Source: JBDIVL01 sp039794405 (GTDB lineage Bacteria; Planctomycetota; Brocadiia; Brocadiales; Brocadiaceae). Taken from it: a stretch of DNA of 64,000 nt. The translations under genes and the position numbers were made by a program. The notes under the pieces are model-generated. The model ran no database searches and was not told the origin of the DNA. It was given only the letters and a program-made list of their open reading frames with translations. The stretch spans positions 1-64,000 of the forward strand of contig JBDIVL010000011.1 in the NCBI GenBank assembly GCA_039794405.1, given 5' to 3'. This document shows positions 7,310 to 14,888 of this stretch, in pieces. The first letter of the stretch is position 1. Every line of letters begins with the position of its first letter.

Positions 7310-7559
7310 TACTATCTCCAATTTTATTAGCCACGGATTGACGCGGATAAAACGCAGATTATCCGTGTTTCATCCGCGTCAATCCGTGGCCTAATCAGAT
7401 TTTTAATTTAAAGCCCTTTTAAGCCCTTCTCATAAAAACACGCCCTTACATCCGCATTCTTTTCCTTGACACCCTGGCACCTGTTTATAAACCGATTAGT
7501 TTTAATTTTAAGAGGTGCAGCCAGCCGTCAGCAGTCAGCTATCAGCCACTAGCGAAAAA
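7310..7559. repeat. Inverted-repeat spacer
   Basis: Contains a long inverted repeat: CCACGGATTGACGCGGA near 7333 pairs with TCCGCGTCAATCCGTGG near 7373. A run of CAGCCGTCAGCAGTCAGCTA follows (7520-7550) and is echoed near 30360 in the host. No gene is seen. Confidence 0.6.
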
Positions 7560-8096
7560 TTACACCGTTCCATCGACAAGATAACTCCCCATTTTCCCTT
7601 TAATCTTCTCCAGATCACCTGCGGTTAATTTCATAAAAGGCCGAGCCTCGATATGAATCTTATACGCACCCGTTAATACCTTCATTCCCATGCTTGCCTT
7701 TGATTCTTTTGTAAATAACGATTTCCCTCGTTTCGCACCGCGCTGGTATTTTTTAAAAAACAACTTCCGCTGGCGGGCAGGATGGGTAATATCGCCGCCA
7801 AACTGATGAATGGCTGCATATTTTTTATTCGTGCTTGCCCACGCGGCATCCTTATTATGCCCAGGCTCGATCGATCCTACGAGCTGCGCGGTATCAATTA
7901 AGGTTTGTCCACCGTACTTCTTTACCCTTTGCGATGGTTCCCACCTCGGACGCCCGCCTTGGTGGAAATTTTCCTCTACTGCATCATGCATAATACCAGA
8001 AATGGCACGCATTACCGGGCTCATATTCCCTAACCTGCCAGATATCCGGTTGAGCAGTCCCCTCACTTCTCCGTCTTCTATTTTTATTCCGATCAT
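7560..8096 (-). CDS. Phage virion morphogenesis protein (Mu gpG-like)
   Basis: 178 residues. MIGIKIEDGEVRGLLNRISG, GIMHDAVEENFHQGGRPRWE, LIDTAQLVGSI, AAIHQFGGDITHPARQR and IEARPFMKLT form the standard gpG pattern (nF...G.P.W, L..tG.L..s, aa.hqfG, ip.RpF). The family is needed for tail completion and head-tail joining. It sits next to the MuF-like gene as in Mu. An insertion of basic residues (FKKYQRGAKRGKSL) is present in the middle. Confidence 0.85.
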   Translation of the reverse strand: MIGIKIEDGEVRGLLNRISGRLGNMSPVMRAISGIMHDAVEENFHQGGRPRWEPSQRVKKYGGQTLIDTAQLVGSIEPGHNKDAAWASTNKKYAAIHQFGGDITHPARQRKLFFKKYQRGAKRGKSLFTKESKASMGMKVLTGAYKIHIEARPFMKLTAGDLEKIKGKMGSYLVDGTV

Positions 8097-8229
8097 GTTG
8101 AAATTTGCCTTTTTTGTGGTATACTATACGGTAGTTCCGGTTGACACGGTGAATTCTCCCAGCCGTGCTTCCATGGCCAATGCCATGTTAGAGAGCTAAA
8201 GAGGGAACCGGGAGTCCTCTTGCCGGAAC
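8097..8229. other. Folded spacer between the gpF-like and gpG-like genes
   Basis: 133 bp with several self-complementary stretches: GTTCCGG (8133) with CCGGAAC (8223), and CCGG..CTCCCGG on the minus strand. A 20-codon minus-strand frame (MALAMEARLGEFTVSTGTTV, 8127-8187) lacks a ribosome site. Role unknown; perhaps a processing or regulatory hairpin between two structural genes. Confidence 0.35.
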
Positions 8230-9441
8230 TTATTCCATACGATTTCTCACAACCTTCCCATTACGCATTTCCCTTTCAATGTCCTTTTTTGTTGTTTTCC
8301 TGAAAGAGAGTAAATAAAGCTCATCCTTTGCCTGTGTGGTTTTTATCGCTGCAAGATAATATTTTTCATCTTTTTTTATAAAGACTTCTATATACCCCTT
8401 TTTTTCGATAATCACCTCAGCGCGGGAAATGACTTCAGGAAGTTTTTGATAATCCGCCAAAGTTAACTCTTTATGTCCCTTATACCCTTCTATTTCCCCT
8501 TTTTGTTTTTTTACTGTCCAGTCAGAGAGATACACCGTCTGCGTTTTCGCCCCAATAAGGTTTCTGTATTCCTCACCCAACACCGCCACAGGGTAATTCC
8601 CCTTAATCGTTCCCTTATAGAACGCCTTGAAGTCAGGCCCTGTCAGCCCTCCTTCTACATATTGCCTTGCTACTTCATAATCATATTTATCCAATTCCGG
8701 AAACCAGGCTGCCTTGCCGGGGTTATAGGTCCAACCCGGGTCAGTAGCCACTTCCACTCCCGTTACCGGGTCCTTATAAACCGCAACGGGTACCGTTTTG
8801 TCTTCCGATATACGTCGCTCTTCCGTGGTGATACTATCCTTTGATGACCCGACTTTTAAATCTCGCTCCTGGAGATCTTGTAAATCCAACGCCCGCACAC
8901 GGCACCGGCAATTAAAACCATTCGGCGGATAGAAACTATCCCAGAAGGGATCGTCATGCAGAAAAACACGTCCATGGAGCTGCGCATGTGCCGGTCTCGT
9001 TCTGGCATCCATCACGGCTACATATTGCCAGTATGGCCGGTCTGCGGCATTATCCGTAAACGCCTTATACCGGCCTGCCATATACGCCGTCTGCAGATTC
9101 GTCCTGTATATCGTCCTGAGCCTGTAAGGTGAACCAAGCTGAACCTCTTTGCCATCCTCCCCAAGAACCTTTCCCCACCAGCCCTTTGCCTTTAGCGTCG
9201 GTTCCAGCTCTTTCTGGAATTGTCTGAGCGTAATACCTTCATTTAGTGATTTTCGCACCATACCACGAATATCCTGTAAAATATCCAGCTTCATCGCCTT
9301 CGCGACAGTAAACGCCTTCGCATGCGCTTCCTGCCAGGTATCTTTCCAGTCCCAGGAAAACCGATAGCCTTTCGAGTCAAAATACTCAATCGCCTTTTCC
9401 GGCGGCAATCCCATTGCATAGAGAAGATCAACGTCCGGCAT
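8230..9441 (-). CDS. MuF-type head morphogenesis protein with C-terminal nuclease-like domain
   Basis: 403 residues. Residues about 1-200 are the Mu gpF/SPP1 gp7 domain: AKAFTVAKAMKLDILQDIRG, RTIYRTNLQTAYMAGRY, WQYVAVMDARTRPAHAQLHG and the Zn-type FYPPNGFNCRCRVRAL. After a linker (YKDPVTGVEVATDPGWTYNP) the last about 100 residues form a separate alpha/beta domain (TQTVYLSDWTVKKQKGEIEG, GHKELTLADYQKLPEVISRA, KYYLAAIKTTQAKDELYLLS). It resembles the phage barnase/EndoU/RelE-like nuclease domains often fused to MuF. The gpF role is firm; nuclease activity is inference. It overlaps the portal gene by 14 nt. Confidence 0.82.
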   Translation of the reverse strand: MPDVDLLYAMGLPPEKAIEYFDSKGYRFSWDWKDTWQEAHAKAFTVAKAMKLDILQDIRGMVRKSLNEGITLRQFQKELEPTLKAKGWWGKVLGEDGKEVQLGSPYRLRTIYRTNLQTAYMAGRYKAFTDNAADRPYWQYVAVMDARTRPAHAQLHGRVFLHDDPFWDSFYPPNGFNCRCRVRALDLQDLQERDLKVGSSKDSITTEERRISEDKTVPVAVYKDPVTGVEVATDPGWTYNPGKAAWFPELDKYDYEVARQYVEGGLTGPDFKAFYKGTIKGNYPVAVLGEEYRNLIGAKTQTVYLSDWTVKKQKGEIEGYKGHKELTLADYQKLPEVISRAEVIIEKKGYIEVFIKKDEKYYLAAIKTTQAKDELYLLSFRKTTKKDIEREMRNGKVVRNRME

Positions 9442-11002
9442 TCAACCTCCCCCACACTTCAAGGACAAAGATCCCGCGACTAAGCATATCCTCAAAGGTT
9501 TTATCGTTCATGTCCGGATACGCCTCTGCAAGGCGTTCCAATATCCTGTTATAATCCTCCCCGCTTTTGAGCATATCGATCACAGGACGTAAAACCCCTT
9601 CCATCTGTTTTTGTAGATCTTCTGGCTTTATGGAATCTACCGCTTTATCGACTGCCCGCTGATCGGGGAATACATGCGATATACCATCCGAAAAACAGAC
9701 AGGGCATTTTGTATGACCTTCCGCATATTCCTGACGAGAATCCCCTCCTGATCTTTGATCGAAATCCCCTCCTGGGAGGGGCAGGGGTGGGTTTGCAGAC
9801 GCTTCAACCAGTTCCTCACCCTCTTCCGGTTTAGGGATACCATACGTTTCATAAAAATACTTTTGCGTTATCGGCAGCCTGATATCCCTTGCCAGGATCA
9901 GATCTCGGTCGGCAAGGGGTTTCAGGTCCTTTTCGGGTTCCGTCCTTATCCATACTTTTGGATAAGCTTTAACGTCCGGGAAGTTATAATCGACAATCCA
10001 CTTTATCAGTGAATTGTTCTGGCATTCACACAGCGCATCAGCATCAGCTTTAATATAATCCTCTCGTATATCTACCGATTGCTGTTCGTTCCCTAACTTG
10101 CCCGGCGTTGACTCCGTAGAGGCGCTGTGGCCAAGCAAAACCTTATTGATGGCCTTATCGTTATATGCGCAGAAGGTTTCATAACAGTTTATCGAACCTC
10201 CCCGCGTGGCCTCTAACAACTCGATGAGCATATTTTCAGGAATGATTACACCAGACTCCTGCTGAATAGCCTTGATAGCATCAAGCAATTGTTGCTGTTT
10301 TTCTTTTGTTGTACCAGGTGGATACTTTCCAACCGGCGTCGGCGATCCAAACTTATCGCAGAAGATCGCCCAGAACTTGATTCCGTTCTTCCGAAACCAT
10401 GACGGCCAGTACAAATTTCTTCCCAGTCCATCACCATAATAGCTGCCGTTATCCGATACATTTCTGAAAACTACAAACTTCCGTTCAGGTACCTCTTCGC
10501 CTTCGATCATGTTCTGTAAGGTAAGCAACCTGAGTTTGCCCTGCACATCGAAAATGAACCTCCGCGCAGCCTTACCTACAGCTTCCCTGATCCAAATATC
10601 TCCTTCAGAATATTCCCACATAATTTCAGCAGGCTTGAACCCCAACACAATGCCGGAAAGCAGCGACTGTCTGAACGTATCGTAGTTAAACCCCAAAAGC
10701 ACGTCCTTCACAAAATCGGCTATCTTCTGATCCTCAGCATCGTCCGAAGCCGGAATCACTTCCCACTCCTTACCAACTACGGCAAGTTTCCTTGTTTGTA
10801 ATGCCGACTGTATTTCCGAATCACGCAGGAGATCTTCATACAACTCAATCCCTTTCCCGCCCGATTCTGACTTTAGTACCTTGTCGGGATTGGTAACGAT
10901 ATTTCCCAGGAAGTCCTGGATGATATCGTTTTTAACGGTTGCGATTTCGTCTGTTATGAGTACTGGTTTTTTCTTTTCAGATTTTTTTTGTGTTTTCGCC
11001 AT
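9428..11002 (-). CDS. Portal protein (Mu gp29-like, DUF935)
   Basis: 524 residues. LYEDLLRDSEIQSALQTRKL, SGIVLGFKPAEIMWEYSEGD, FVVFRNVSDNGSYYGDGLGR, WAIFCDKFGSPTPVGKYPPG and KVLLGHSASTEST are diagnostic of DUF935 portals, the ring through which DNA enters the head. At residues about 405-425 a Pro/Gly-rich insert (NPPLPLPGGDFDQRSGGDSR) is encoded by CCCACCCCTGCCCCTCCCAG, a member of the otherwise intergenic CCCCTCCCAGGAGGGG repeat family. It lies between the portal core and a C-terminal region ending in a small helical domain. Adjacent Cys pair (TKCPVCFSDG) suggests a zinc site. Confidence 0.88.
   Translation of the reverse strand: MAKTQKKSEKKKPVLITDEIATVKNDIIQDFLGNIVTNPDKVLKSESGGKGIELYEDLLRDSEIQSALQTRKLAVVGKEWEVIPASDDAEDQKIADFVKDVLLGFNYDTFRQSLLSGIVLGFKPAEIMWEYSEGDIWIREAVGKAARRFIFDVQGKLRLLTLQNMIEGEEVPERKFVVFRNVSDNGSYYGDGLGRNLYWPSWFRKNGIKFWAIFCDKFGSPTPVGKYPPGTTKEKQQQLLDAIKAIQQESGVIIPENMLIELLEATRGGSINCYETFCAYNDKAINKVLLGHSASTESTPGKLGNEQQSVDIREDYIKADADALCECQNNSLIKWIVDYNFPDVKAYPKVWIRTEPEKDLKPLADRDLILARDIRLPITQKYFYETYGIPKPEEGEELVEASANPPLPLPGGDFDQRSGGDSRQEYAEGHTKCPVCFSDGISHVFPDQRAVDKAVDSIKPEDLQKQMEGVLRPVIDMLKSGEDYNRILERLAEAYPDMNDKTFEDMLSRGIFVLEVWGRLNAGR
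9735..9795. repeat. GGAGGGG palindromic repeat inside the portal gene
   Basis: Two related units: CTCCTGATCTTTGATCGAAA and CCCCTCCTGGGAGGGGCAGG. They match the intergenic CCCCTCCCAGGAGGGGA repeats at 11030 and 41605. The frame is preserved and the inserted residues are PPLPLPGG and QRSGGD. Confidence 0.75.
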
Positions 11003-11087
11003 AGTTCTTTTTTACCCACCCCTACACCCCTCCCAGGAGGGGAATTTTATTCCCCTCTTGAGAGGGGGCAGGGGGTGTGTTATTCCT
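11003..11087. repeat. Intergenic CCCCTCCCAGGAGGGG repeat
   Basis: ACCCACCCCTACACCCCTCC, then CAGGAGGGGAATTTTATTCC and CCTCTTGAGAGGGGGCAGGG. Several imperfect hairpins are possible. The same unit is intergenic in host DNA at 33060-33125 and 41570-41655. Confidence 0.8.
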
Positions 11088-12623
11088 TCAGTTATTCACA
11101 TACCTTCCCATTTCTCTACCCATCGAAACCCTCACACTCCCGGTTGACTGATATTCAATAATCCCCGATCCCTTCTCTGCCATATCAACTGCAACCTCAA
11201 GCGCATCCGGCCCGTCATCGTTCATAGTAGAAGAGGGGAAGTAGATCAATTGTTCTACGAGAAGATCCTGATCCGAATGGCTCTTCTGAAACCTCATTAT
11301 TCCCCGCTCAACCAGGGGCGACATACGCCCGATCCGAGCCTCTTTCGAAACAGTATGATTGATATAGGTAACAGGAAGGTGGTATCTTTTATCCTTCGCC
11401 ACAAGGTTGAAGGGACTCTGCGCAAACTCACCCAGTGCGTTATCTTCCATACTTATCGTCAGAGGATGCAACTCCTCATACCTTGCATATGTTGTACGTG
11501 CCATGCCATCGACAGAACACCGGCGGATATAGGCATCAAGGACATAGATAATTCCATCACTATCAATCCCGATCGTAACTATTGCCTTATAGTCTGACGA
11601 CTCGCCTGATTTCATCGATGGATCAATGCCCGTATAAACCCTCAGTGCTTTTCCAATAATTTCCTCCGGATGGTAATACCGGATCCATTCTTCCTGAAAT
11701 AAGCCGTCATCATCCTTCGGGTCGTTCTGATATTCCTTGTTAAACCTTACCGAACCGATTACGGACTTCTTCTTGAGCAGCCTCTTGAGCGGCCATACGG
11801 CCGGCCATAGCGGCATGCCGTCATCACCAAGCGCCTTGTAAATCCGGGAAATAAACCGAGGTACTTGAGGATCATCTTCACTTTTCATGTCAATCATCTG
11901 CGCAAGCACACCCCGCTTGGAAATGAGGTTATTAATCATCGTCATCGATCCGCCTTCGGCAACGGTATTGATGAGCGCCTCGAGGATCCAGTCTACAGTT
12001 TCTTTCACAAGTCGTGGATTTTTGCAATTCTTATCATTCTCTAGATCGTCTATCAGTATCCTGCCAACACGATGCTGCCTGTTCCTGAGCCCTCGAACCT
12101 TCTGACCGCGACCCCTTGCCAGAATCCTTACCCCGTTGCTGGTCGTAAAATCCTTCGATTCCCAGTTACCCTGGTTGTACAAATCTCCGAAATCCTGTTT
12201 GATCCGCTCGTTTTCCTCGAACTCAATCTGTACGAACTGATTAAAATCCGCTGCCAGGTCTTCTGTATCAGATACAATGAGATCAAACCAGGTTTTCCCG
12301 GGATGGCAGATATCGTGGACCGGGATACTGAGCGTCCAGAAGGCGCTTTTTCCGTGTTCACGCGGCGCCGCTATGAAGACGGGTTCATCCGGGATATCAG
12401 CAAGGGTATTCCATTCCCCGTGAAAGTCTGCAAAGGGTTTCGAGAAATAATGCGGCAGATAGTTCTCGAGAAACCACAGTCGGTCGCGCCTCCCGCGTGC
12501 AATGCGTTCCTTTTTCGCCGATTCCGAATTGTCAGGGAACGGCGTTGCCTTCTGCTTCATACTAGCAACGATCTCTTTTGCCCGCTTATCATATTCAGAT
12601 TTGGAGAATTTTTTGGTTAGCAT
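11088..12623 (-). CDS. Terminase large subunit (Mu gp28-like)
   Basis: 511 residues from the ATG at 12623. A longer frame upstream (TTG at 12656) only reads through a palindromic repeat, so I reject it. The ATPase half has an adapted Walker A (AAPREHGKSAFWTL), Walker B (RILIDDLEND) and a coupling segment; the nuclease half has the acidic motifs GIDPSMKSGESSDYKAI, LDAYIRR and DGPDALEVAVD. The product packages DNA into the prohead by translocation and cuts it. The gene order small terminase, (tRNA), large terminase, portal is that of Mu-like phages. Confidence 0.9.
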   Translation of the reverse strand: MLTKKFSKSEYDKRAKEIVASMKQKATPFPDNSESAKKERIARGRRDRLWFLENYLPHYFSKPFADFHGEWNTLADIPDEPVFIAAPREHGKSAFWTLSIPVHDICHPGKTWFDLIVSDTEDLAADFNQFVQIEFEENERIKQDFGDLYNQGNWESKDFTTSNGVRILARGRGQKVRGLRNRQHRVGRILIDDLENDKNCKNPRLVKETVDWILEALINTVAEGGSMTMINNLISKRGVLAQMIDMKSEDDPQVPRFISRIYKALGDDGMPLWPAVWPLKRLLKKKSVIGSVRFNKEYQNDPKDDDGLFQEEWIRYYHPEEIIGKALRVYTGIDPSMKSGESSDYKAIVTIGIDSDGIIYVLDAYIRRCSVDGMARTTYARYEELHPLTISMEDNALGEFAQSPFNLVAKDKRYHLPVTYINHTVSKEARIGRMSPLVERGIMRFQKSHSDQDLLVEQLIYFPSSTMNDDGPDALEVAVDMAEKGSGIIEYQSTGSVRVSMGREMGRYVNN

Positions 12624-12639
12624 AATGTTTTTGTTGTTT

Positions 12640-12669
12640 GTAGGGGCAGGTTTCAAACCTGCCCCTACG
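12640..12669. repeat. GTAGGGGCAGGTTTCAAACCTGCCCCTAC palindrome (family B)
   Basis: Near-perfect 29-30 bp palindrome between the tRNA and the terminase gene. Further copies lie at 2776-2805, 15679-15709, 18081-18110 and 22750-22803 (double) in the prophage, and at 39687-39716, 41468-41497 and 51788-51817 in the host part. Confidence 0.9.
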
Positions 12670-12677
12670 GTTTTATT

Positions 12678-12753
12678 TGGTAGCGGGGGTGGGATTCGAA
12701 CCCACGGCCTGCGGATTATGAGTCCGCTGCGCTGACCTCTGCGCTACCCCGCG
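12678..12753 (-). tRNA. Prophage tRNA-Met (anticodon CAT), initiator-like acceptor end
   Basis: A full cloverleaf of 76 nt including an encoded CCA. The acceptor pairs CGCGGGG with CCCCGCT, the D stem is GCGC/GCGC, the anticodon stem-loop is GCGGA-CTCATAA-TCCGC (anticodon CAT), and the T arm is GTGGG-TTCGAAT-CCCAC. The first acceptor pair is a C1-T72 mismatch. An unpaired C1 and the CGCGGGG acceptor strand are hallmarks of bacterial initiator tRNA, but the three consecutive G-C pairs of the initiator anticodon stem are reduced to two plus A-T. It could be an elongator Met, an Ile2 (lysidine) or an initiator-like tRNA. The 5' base directly abuts the stop codon of the upstream gene, so processing from the operon transcript is implied. 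Confidence 0.9.
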
Positions 12754-12933
12754 TTAGTTGTCTAATGCCGCAAAATGATCATCACACCACTCGTATAATC
12801 TTTTCACATATTCGCCAATCATTACGATAGGCCATAATATGAGCATTGCCGGGAGACGAGTTATAAGAACCAGAGGAATCCTATGCCAACGAATCCTATG
12901 ATACATTCGTAAAACTTTACGGCGTTTAGGCAT
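12754..12933 (-). CDS. Small membrane protein, hypothetical
   Basis: 59 residues from the ATG at 12933. The start overlaps the small terminase gene end by 8 nt, with GAGGAG upstream. It has a basic N-terminus (MPKRRKVLRMYHRIRWHR), one long hydrophobic helix (IPLVLITRLPAMLILWPIVM) and a polar C-terminus (YEWCDDHFAALDN). The stop codon at 12754-12756 touches the tRNA 5' end. Unknown function; inner membrane location likely. Confidence 0.5.
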   Translation of the reverse strand: MPKRRKVLRMYHRIRWHRIPLVLITRLPAMLILWPIVMIGEYVKRLYEWCDDHFAALDN

Positions 12934-13375
12934 TTCTTCGCGTCTCCTCAAAAAACCTATGTATGTGGTCTGCCAGCTTCGATATAAAATCCGCATCCGT
13001 CTCGACGCGGTTTAGATACTTCGTGAACCGCTCCATCGTCTCTATCGTCGCCCCCAGGATATCTCTCCCTCCAGAGATCTTCTCAATAGCAGAAATGATC
13101 TTCGTGATCTGATCCGTAAGCCGGCCATTCTCGGTGAGTTCCTCCGGAGTGGCCTTCTCAAGTAATTCCAGGAGTGTCTTTTTGAGCTTTTCCGCAGGGC
13201 CTTCACGAGTAGAAACCAGGTATTCCTTTCTCTGCCGCTGCCACTCGCCCTTTGCCGACCATTGCGAGATCGTCTTCTCAGAAATCCCCAGAAGCTCGGA
13301 GATCTCCCTCTGAGTCTTTCCCTCTTTGACGGCGAGGCGTTCAGCCTCTTTGTAATAGCTTTCGAATTTACCCAT
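12926..13375 (-). CDS. Terminase small subunit, probable (Mu gp27 position)
   Basis: 149 residues. A helix-turn-helix at the N-terminus (EGKTQREISELLGISEKTIS QW-type) is followed by charged helices (AEKLKKTLLELLEKATPEEL). This is the pattern of small terminases of Mu-like phages, which bind the packaging site and load the large subunit. The position just upstream of the large terminase supports it. The HTH is clear; the terminase role is from context. Confidence 0.75.
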   Translation of the reverse strand: MGKFESYYKEAERLAVKEGKTQREISELLGISEKTISQWSAKGEWQRQRKEYLVSTREGPAEKLKKTLLELLEKATPEELTENGRLTDQITKIISAIEKISGGRDILGATIETMERFTKYLNRVETDADFISKLADHIHRFFEETRRNA

Positions 13376-13471
13376 ATTCCTTATAATTTATTCACCGCAA
13401 AGACGCAGAGAGCGCAAAGGTAAAACAGTATTTAAATCTTTCTTTGCGCCCTTTGCGCCTTTGCGGTGTAA
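13376..13471. repeat. CACCGCAAAGACGCAGAGA repeat pair
   Basis: TTCACCGCAAAGACGCAGAG at 13390 and its inverse CTTTGCGCCTTTGCGGTG ending at 13469 form a roughly 80-bp imperfect hairpin. The family recurs at 2562 (inside a gene), 4222, 24133, 47078 and 54915. Confidence 0.8.
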
Positions 13472-13714
13472 TCACAATTCCGCCTCAATCCTTTTAATTT
13501 CGCTCATGATTTTCGTGTATTCTTCAACCACCTGCGTCAGCTCCTCAAACGCCTGCTTTGCGTGCTCGAACTCCATGCCTTTGATGCCGTCAGAGCTGAA
13601 GAGGTAGATATTGATATCCTTCCTGCACCGATCAGCCTGAATTTCGAGCTTGCCGATCACCCGTTTCTTTTCTGCAAGCAACCCTTCTTTTATATACCTT
13701 GTGTTCTTATCCAT
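13472..13714 (-). CDS. Hypothetical coiled-coil protein, Mu gp26-like position
   Basis: 80 residues, all helical and charged (GLLAEKKRVIGKLEIQADRC, EELTQVVEEYTKIMSEIKRI), with no membrane segment. It overlaps the stop of the following membrane-anchored coiled-coil gene by 8 nt on the 5' side. Its place between the lysis cassette and small terminase is that of Mu gp25/gp26. I see no motif that gives a function. Confidence 0.55.
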   Translation of the reverse strand: MDKNTRYIKEGLLAEKKRVIGKLEIQADRCRKDINIYLFSSDGIKGMEFEHAKQAFEELTQVVEEYTKIMSEIKRIEAEL

Positions 13715-14000
13715 TTTGTCCTTTGAATTTTAAGTAGGTCATGATAAAAGTAACTGCCGCCGATACCGTTGACGCAGCACCCGACGCCCACCAGACCCTT
13801 TTTTCTACGCTTGTAATGCGCTGATCCTGCTTTTCCAGCAACCTTTCAAGACGCTCGAACCCTTCTTCCTGCGATGCCTTCAGCGACCGCATAATCTCCG
13901 TGCCTGCACTCAACTGAGCGCATATCTCCCCGTACTGCTTTTCCTGTTTTAGCGCAACTTCACAGTATTTTGTCGGGCCTGGACATTCGTTTTCTTGCAT
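13707..14000 (-). CDS. Membrane-anchored coiled-coil protein (gp25 / XhlA-like)
   Basis: 97 residues. A helical, heptad-like stretch (EGFERLERLLEKQDQRITSV) precedes a C-terminal transmembrane helix (WWASGAASTVSAAVTFIMTY). This resembles Mu gp25-type (DUF2730) and XhlA-like lysis accessory proteins. The start is set by AAGGAG upstream of the ATG at 14000. Three cysteines occur in the N-terminal part (CPGPTKYC, ICAQL). Likely inner membrane; role in lysis or head assembly unproven. Confidence 0.55.
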   Translation of the reverse strand: MQENECPGPTKYCEVALKQEKQYGEICAQLSAGTEIMRSLKASQEEGFERLERLLEKQDQRITSVEKRVWWASGAASTVSAAVTFIMTYLKFKGQNG

Positions 14001-14006
14001 TAATAT

Positions 14007-14153
14007 TTATCGCTCCTTATGGGGGTCAGGCCATGGTTCAGGAGGTTCAACTTTAGATTTTGCCTTTAACTGCTCAGATATTTGCCAAAGTTTTACACTT
14101 ACATAAATAGCCCATATTGAATTAATTACTGCCATAACTATCGCTATTTTCAT
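14007..14153 (-). CDS. Small single-helix membrane protein (lysis region)
   Basis: 48 residues: MKIAIVMAVINSIWAIYVSV (membrane helix), then KLWQISEQLKAKSKVEPPEP and a polar tail. Its 3' end carries the ribosome site of the next gene (AAGGAG within the final codons), so the two are probably coupled. Single-helix proteins of this size next to a holin and lipoprotein are often spanin or antiholin parts; the exact role cannot be told. Confidence 0.5.
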   Translation of the reverse strand: MKIAIVMAVINSIWAIYVSVKLWQISEQLKAKSKVEPPEPWPDPHKER

Positions 14154-14162
14154 CCAAAACCC

Positions 14163-14339
14163 CTATTCCCACTTTGTCAGTTTATTCTGTGCCTCTTTAA
14201 TCCTTGCCTCAAGCTGCGCCCGGGTTTCTGGCGTCAACTCATTGCTTGCCAATGCCTCTTTAACCTTCGGGATCATTTCCACCGCTTTCTCGATAAACGT
14301 AATCGCAAAATTTATCAGAGGTACTATTGCTACTTGCAT
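14163..14339 (-). CDS. Small hypothetical protein of the lysis region
   Basis: 58 residues from the ATG at 14339 with a strong AAGGAG 7 nt upstream. The first 17 residues (MQVAIVPLINFAITFIE) form an amphipathic or membrane-associated helix. The rest is helical and charged (LTPETRAQLEARIKEAQNKL). I do not recognise the family. Confidence 0.55.
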   Translation of the reverse strand: MQVAIVPLINFAITFIEKAVEMIPKVKEALASNELTPETRAQLEARIKEAQNKLTKWE

Positions 14340-14387
14340 GGTTGTCTCCTTGTAAAATTGTTATGTCAAATTCGTGTTCATTCGTGG

Positions 14388-14813
14388 CTAATTTGTGTAT
14401 TTCTTCACCGCCTTCTCAATCTTATCCACCCTTACCCCGCTGCTTTTAAGCAGATCTACAATCTCCTTTACCAGCGATCCCACATTCGATATCAGCTCCC
14501 GATACTTCCCGGTTTCAATCAGCTTCTCAGCAGAGCCTTCCAGCTTCATCGCACCGACTAAAACGTCACCAGCTTCAACGTATATCTCACGTGCCTTATT
14601 GTAGTTTTCCTTGATCTTCTCGCAGACGTCCGGCTTAAGCGTCCCCTGTGCACACAAATCCTGTGCTTCCTCTTTGACCGTGCCCAGGATTTCACCCACG
14701 CCCTCATAACTCACCGTGGTCATCTGCCACTTTTCGCAAGAGCATACCCCGATCATCAGTGAAAGAAACATCACAAAACCCAACAGCGCCATCACATTTT
14801 TCCTTACCACCAT
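14388..14813 (-). CDS. Lipoprotein of the lysis cassette (o-spanin-like candidate)
   Basis: 141 residues from the ATG at 14813 with AGGAGG upstream. The signal sequence (VRKNVMALLGFVMFLSLMIG) ends in a lipobox-like VCSC, so the mature protein should be a lipoprotein at a Cys near residue 26. The rest is helical (VGEILGTVKEEAQDL, SNVGSLVKEIVDLLKSSGV). Beside holin-like genes, a lipoprotein suggests an outer-membrane spanin. At about 115 residues after cleavage it is longer than classical Rz1, so I keep this as a candidate. Confidence 0.55.
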   Translation of the reverse strand: MVVRKNVMALLGFVMFLSLMIGVCSCEKWQMTTVSYEGVGEILGTVKEEAQDLCAQGTLKPDVCEKIKENYNKAREIYVEAGDVLVGAMKLEGSAEKLIETGKYRELISNVGSLVKEIVDLLKSSGVRVDKIEKAVKKYTN

Positions 14814-14888
14814 TCCAATTCCTCCTATTAAATGTAGGGTGGGCATTGCCCACCAAAATAAGTCGTAGGGACACGGTGCTCCGTGTCC

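Noticed and set aside
11088..12656. Upstream TTG start for the large terminase
   Set aside because: The extra residues (KPAPTNNKNI) come from a family B palindrome; the ATG at 12623 is the natural start.
12678..12753. The tRNA as an integration (attB) site
   Set aside because: It lies in the middle of the late operon, and the phage carries a MuA/MuB pair, which does not target tRNA genes.
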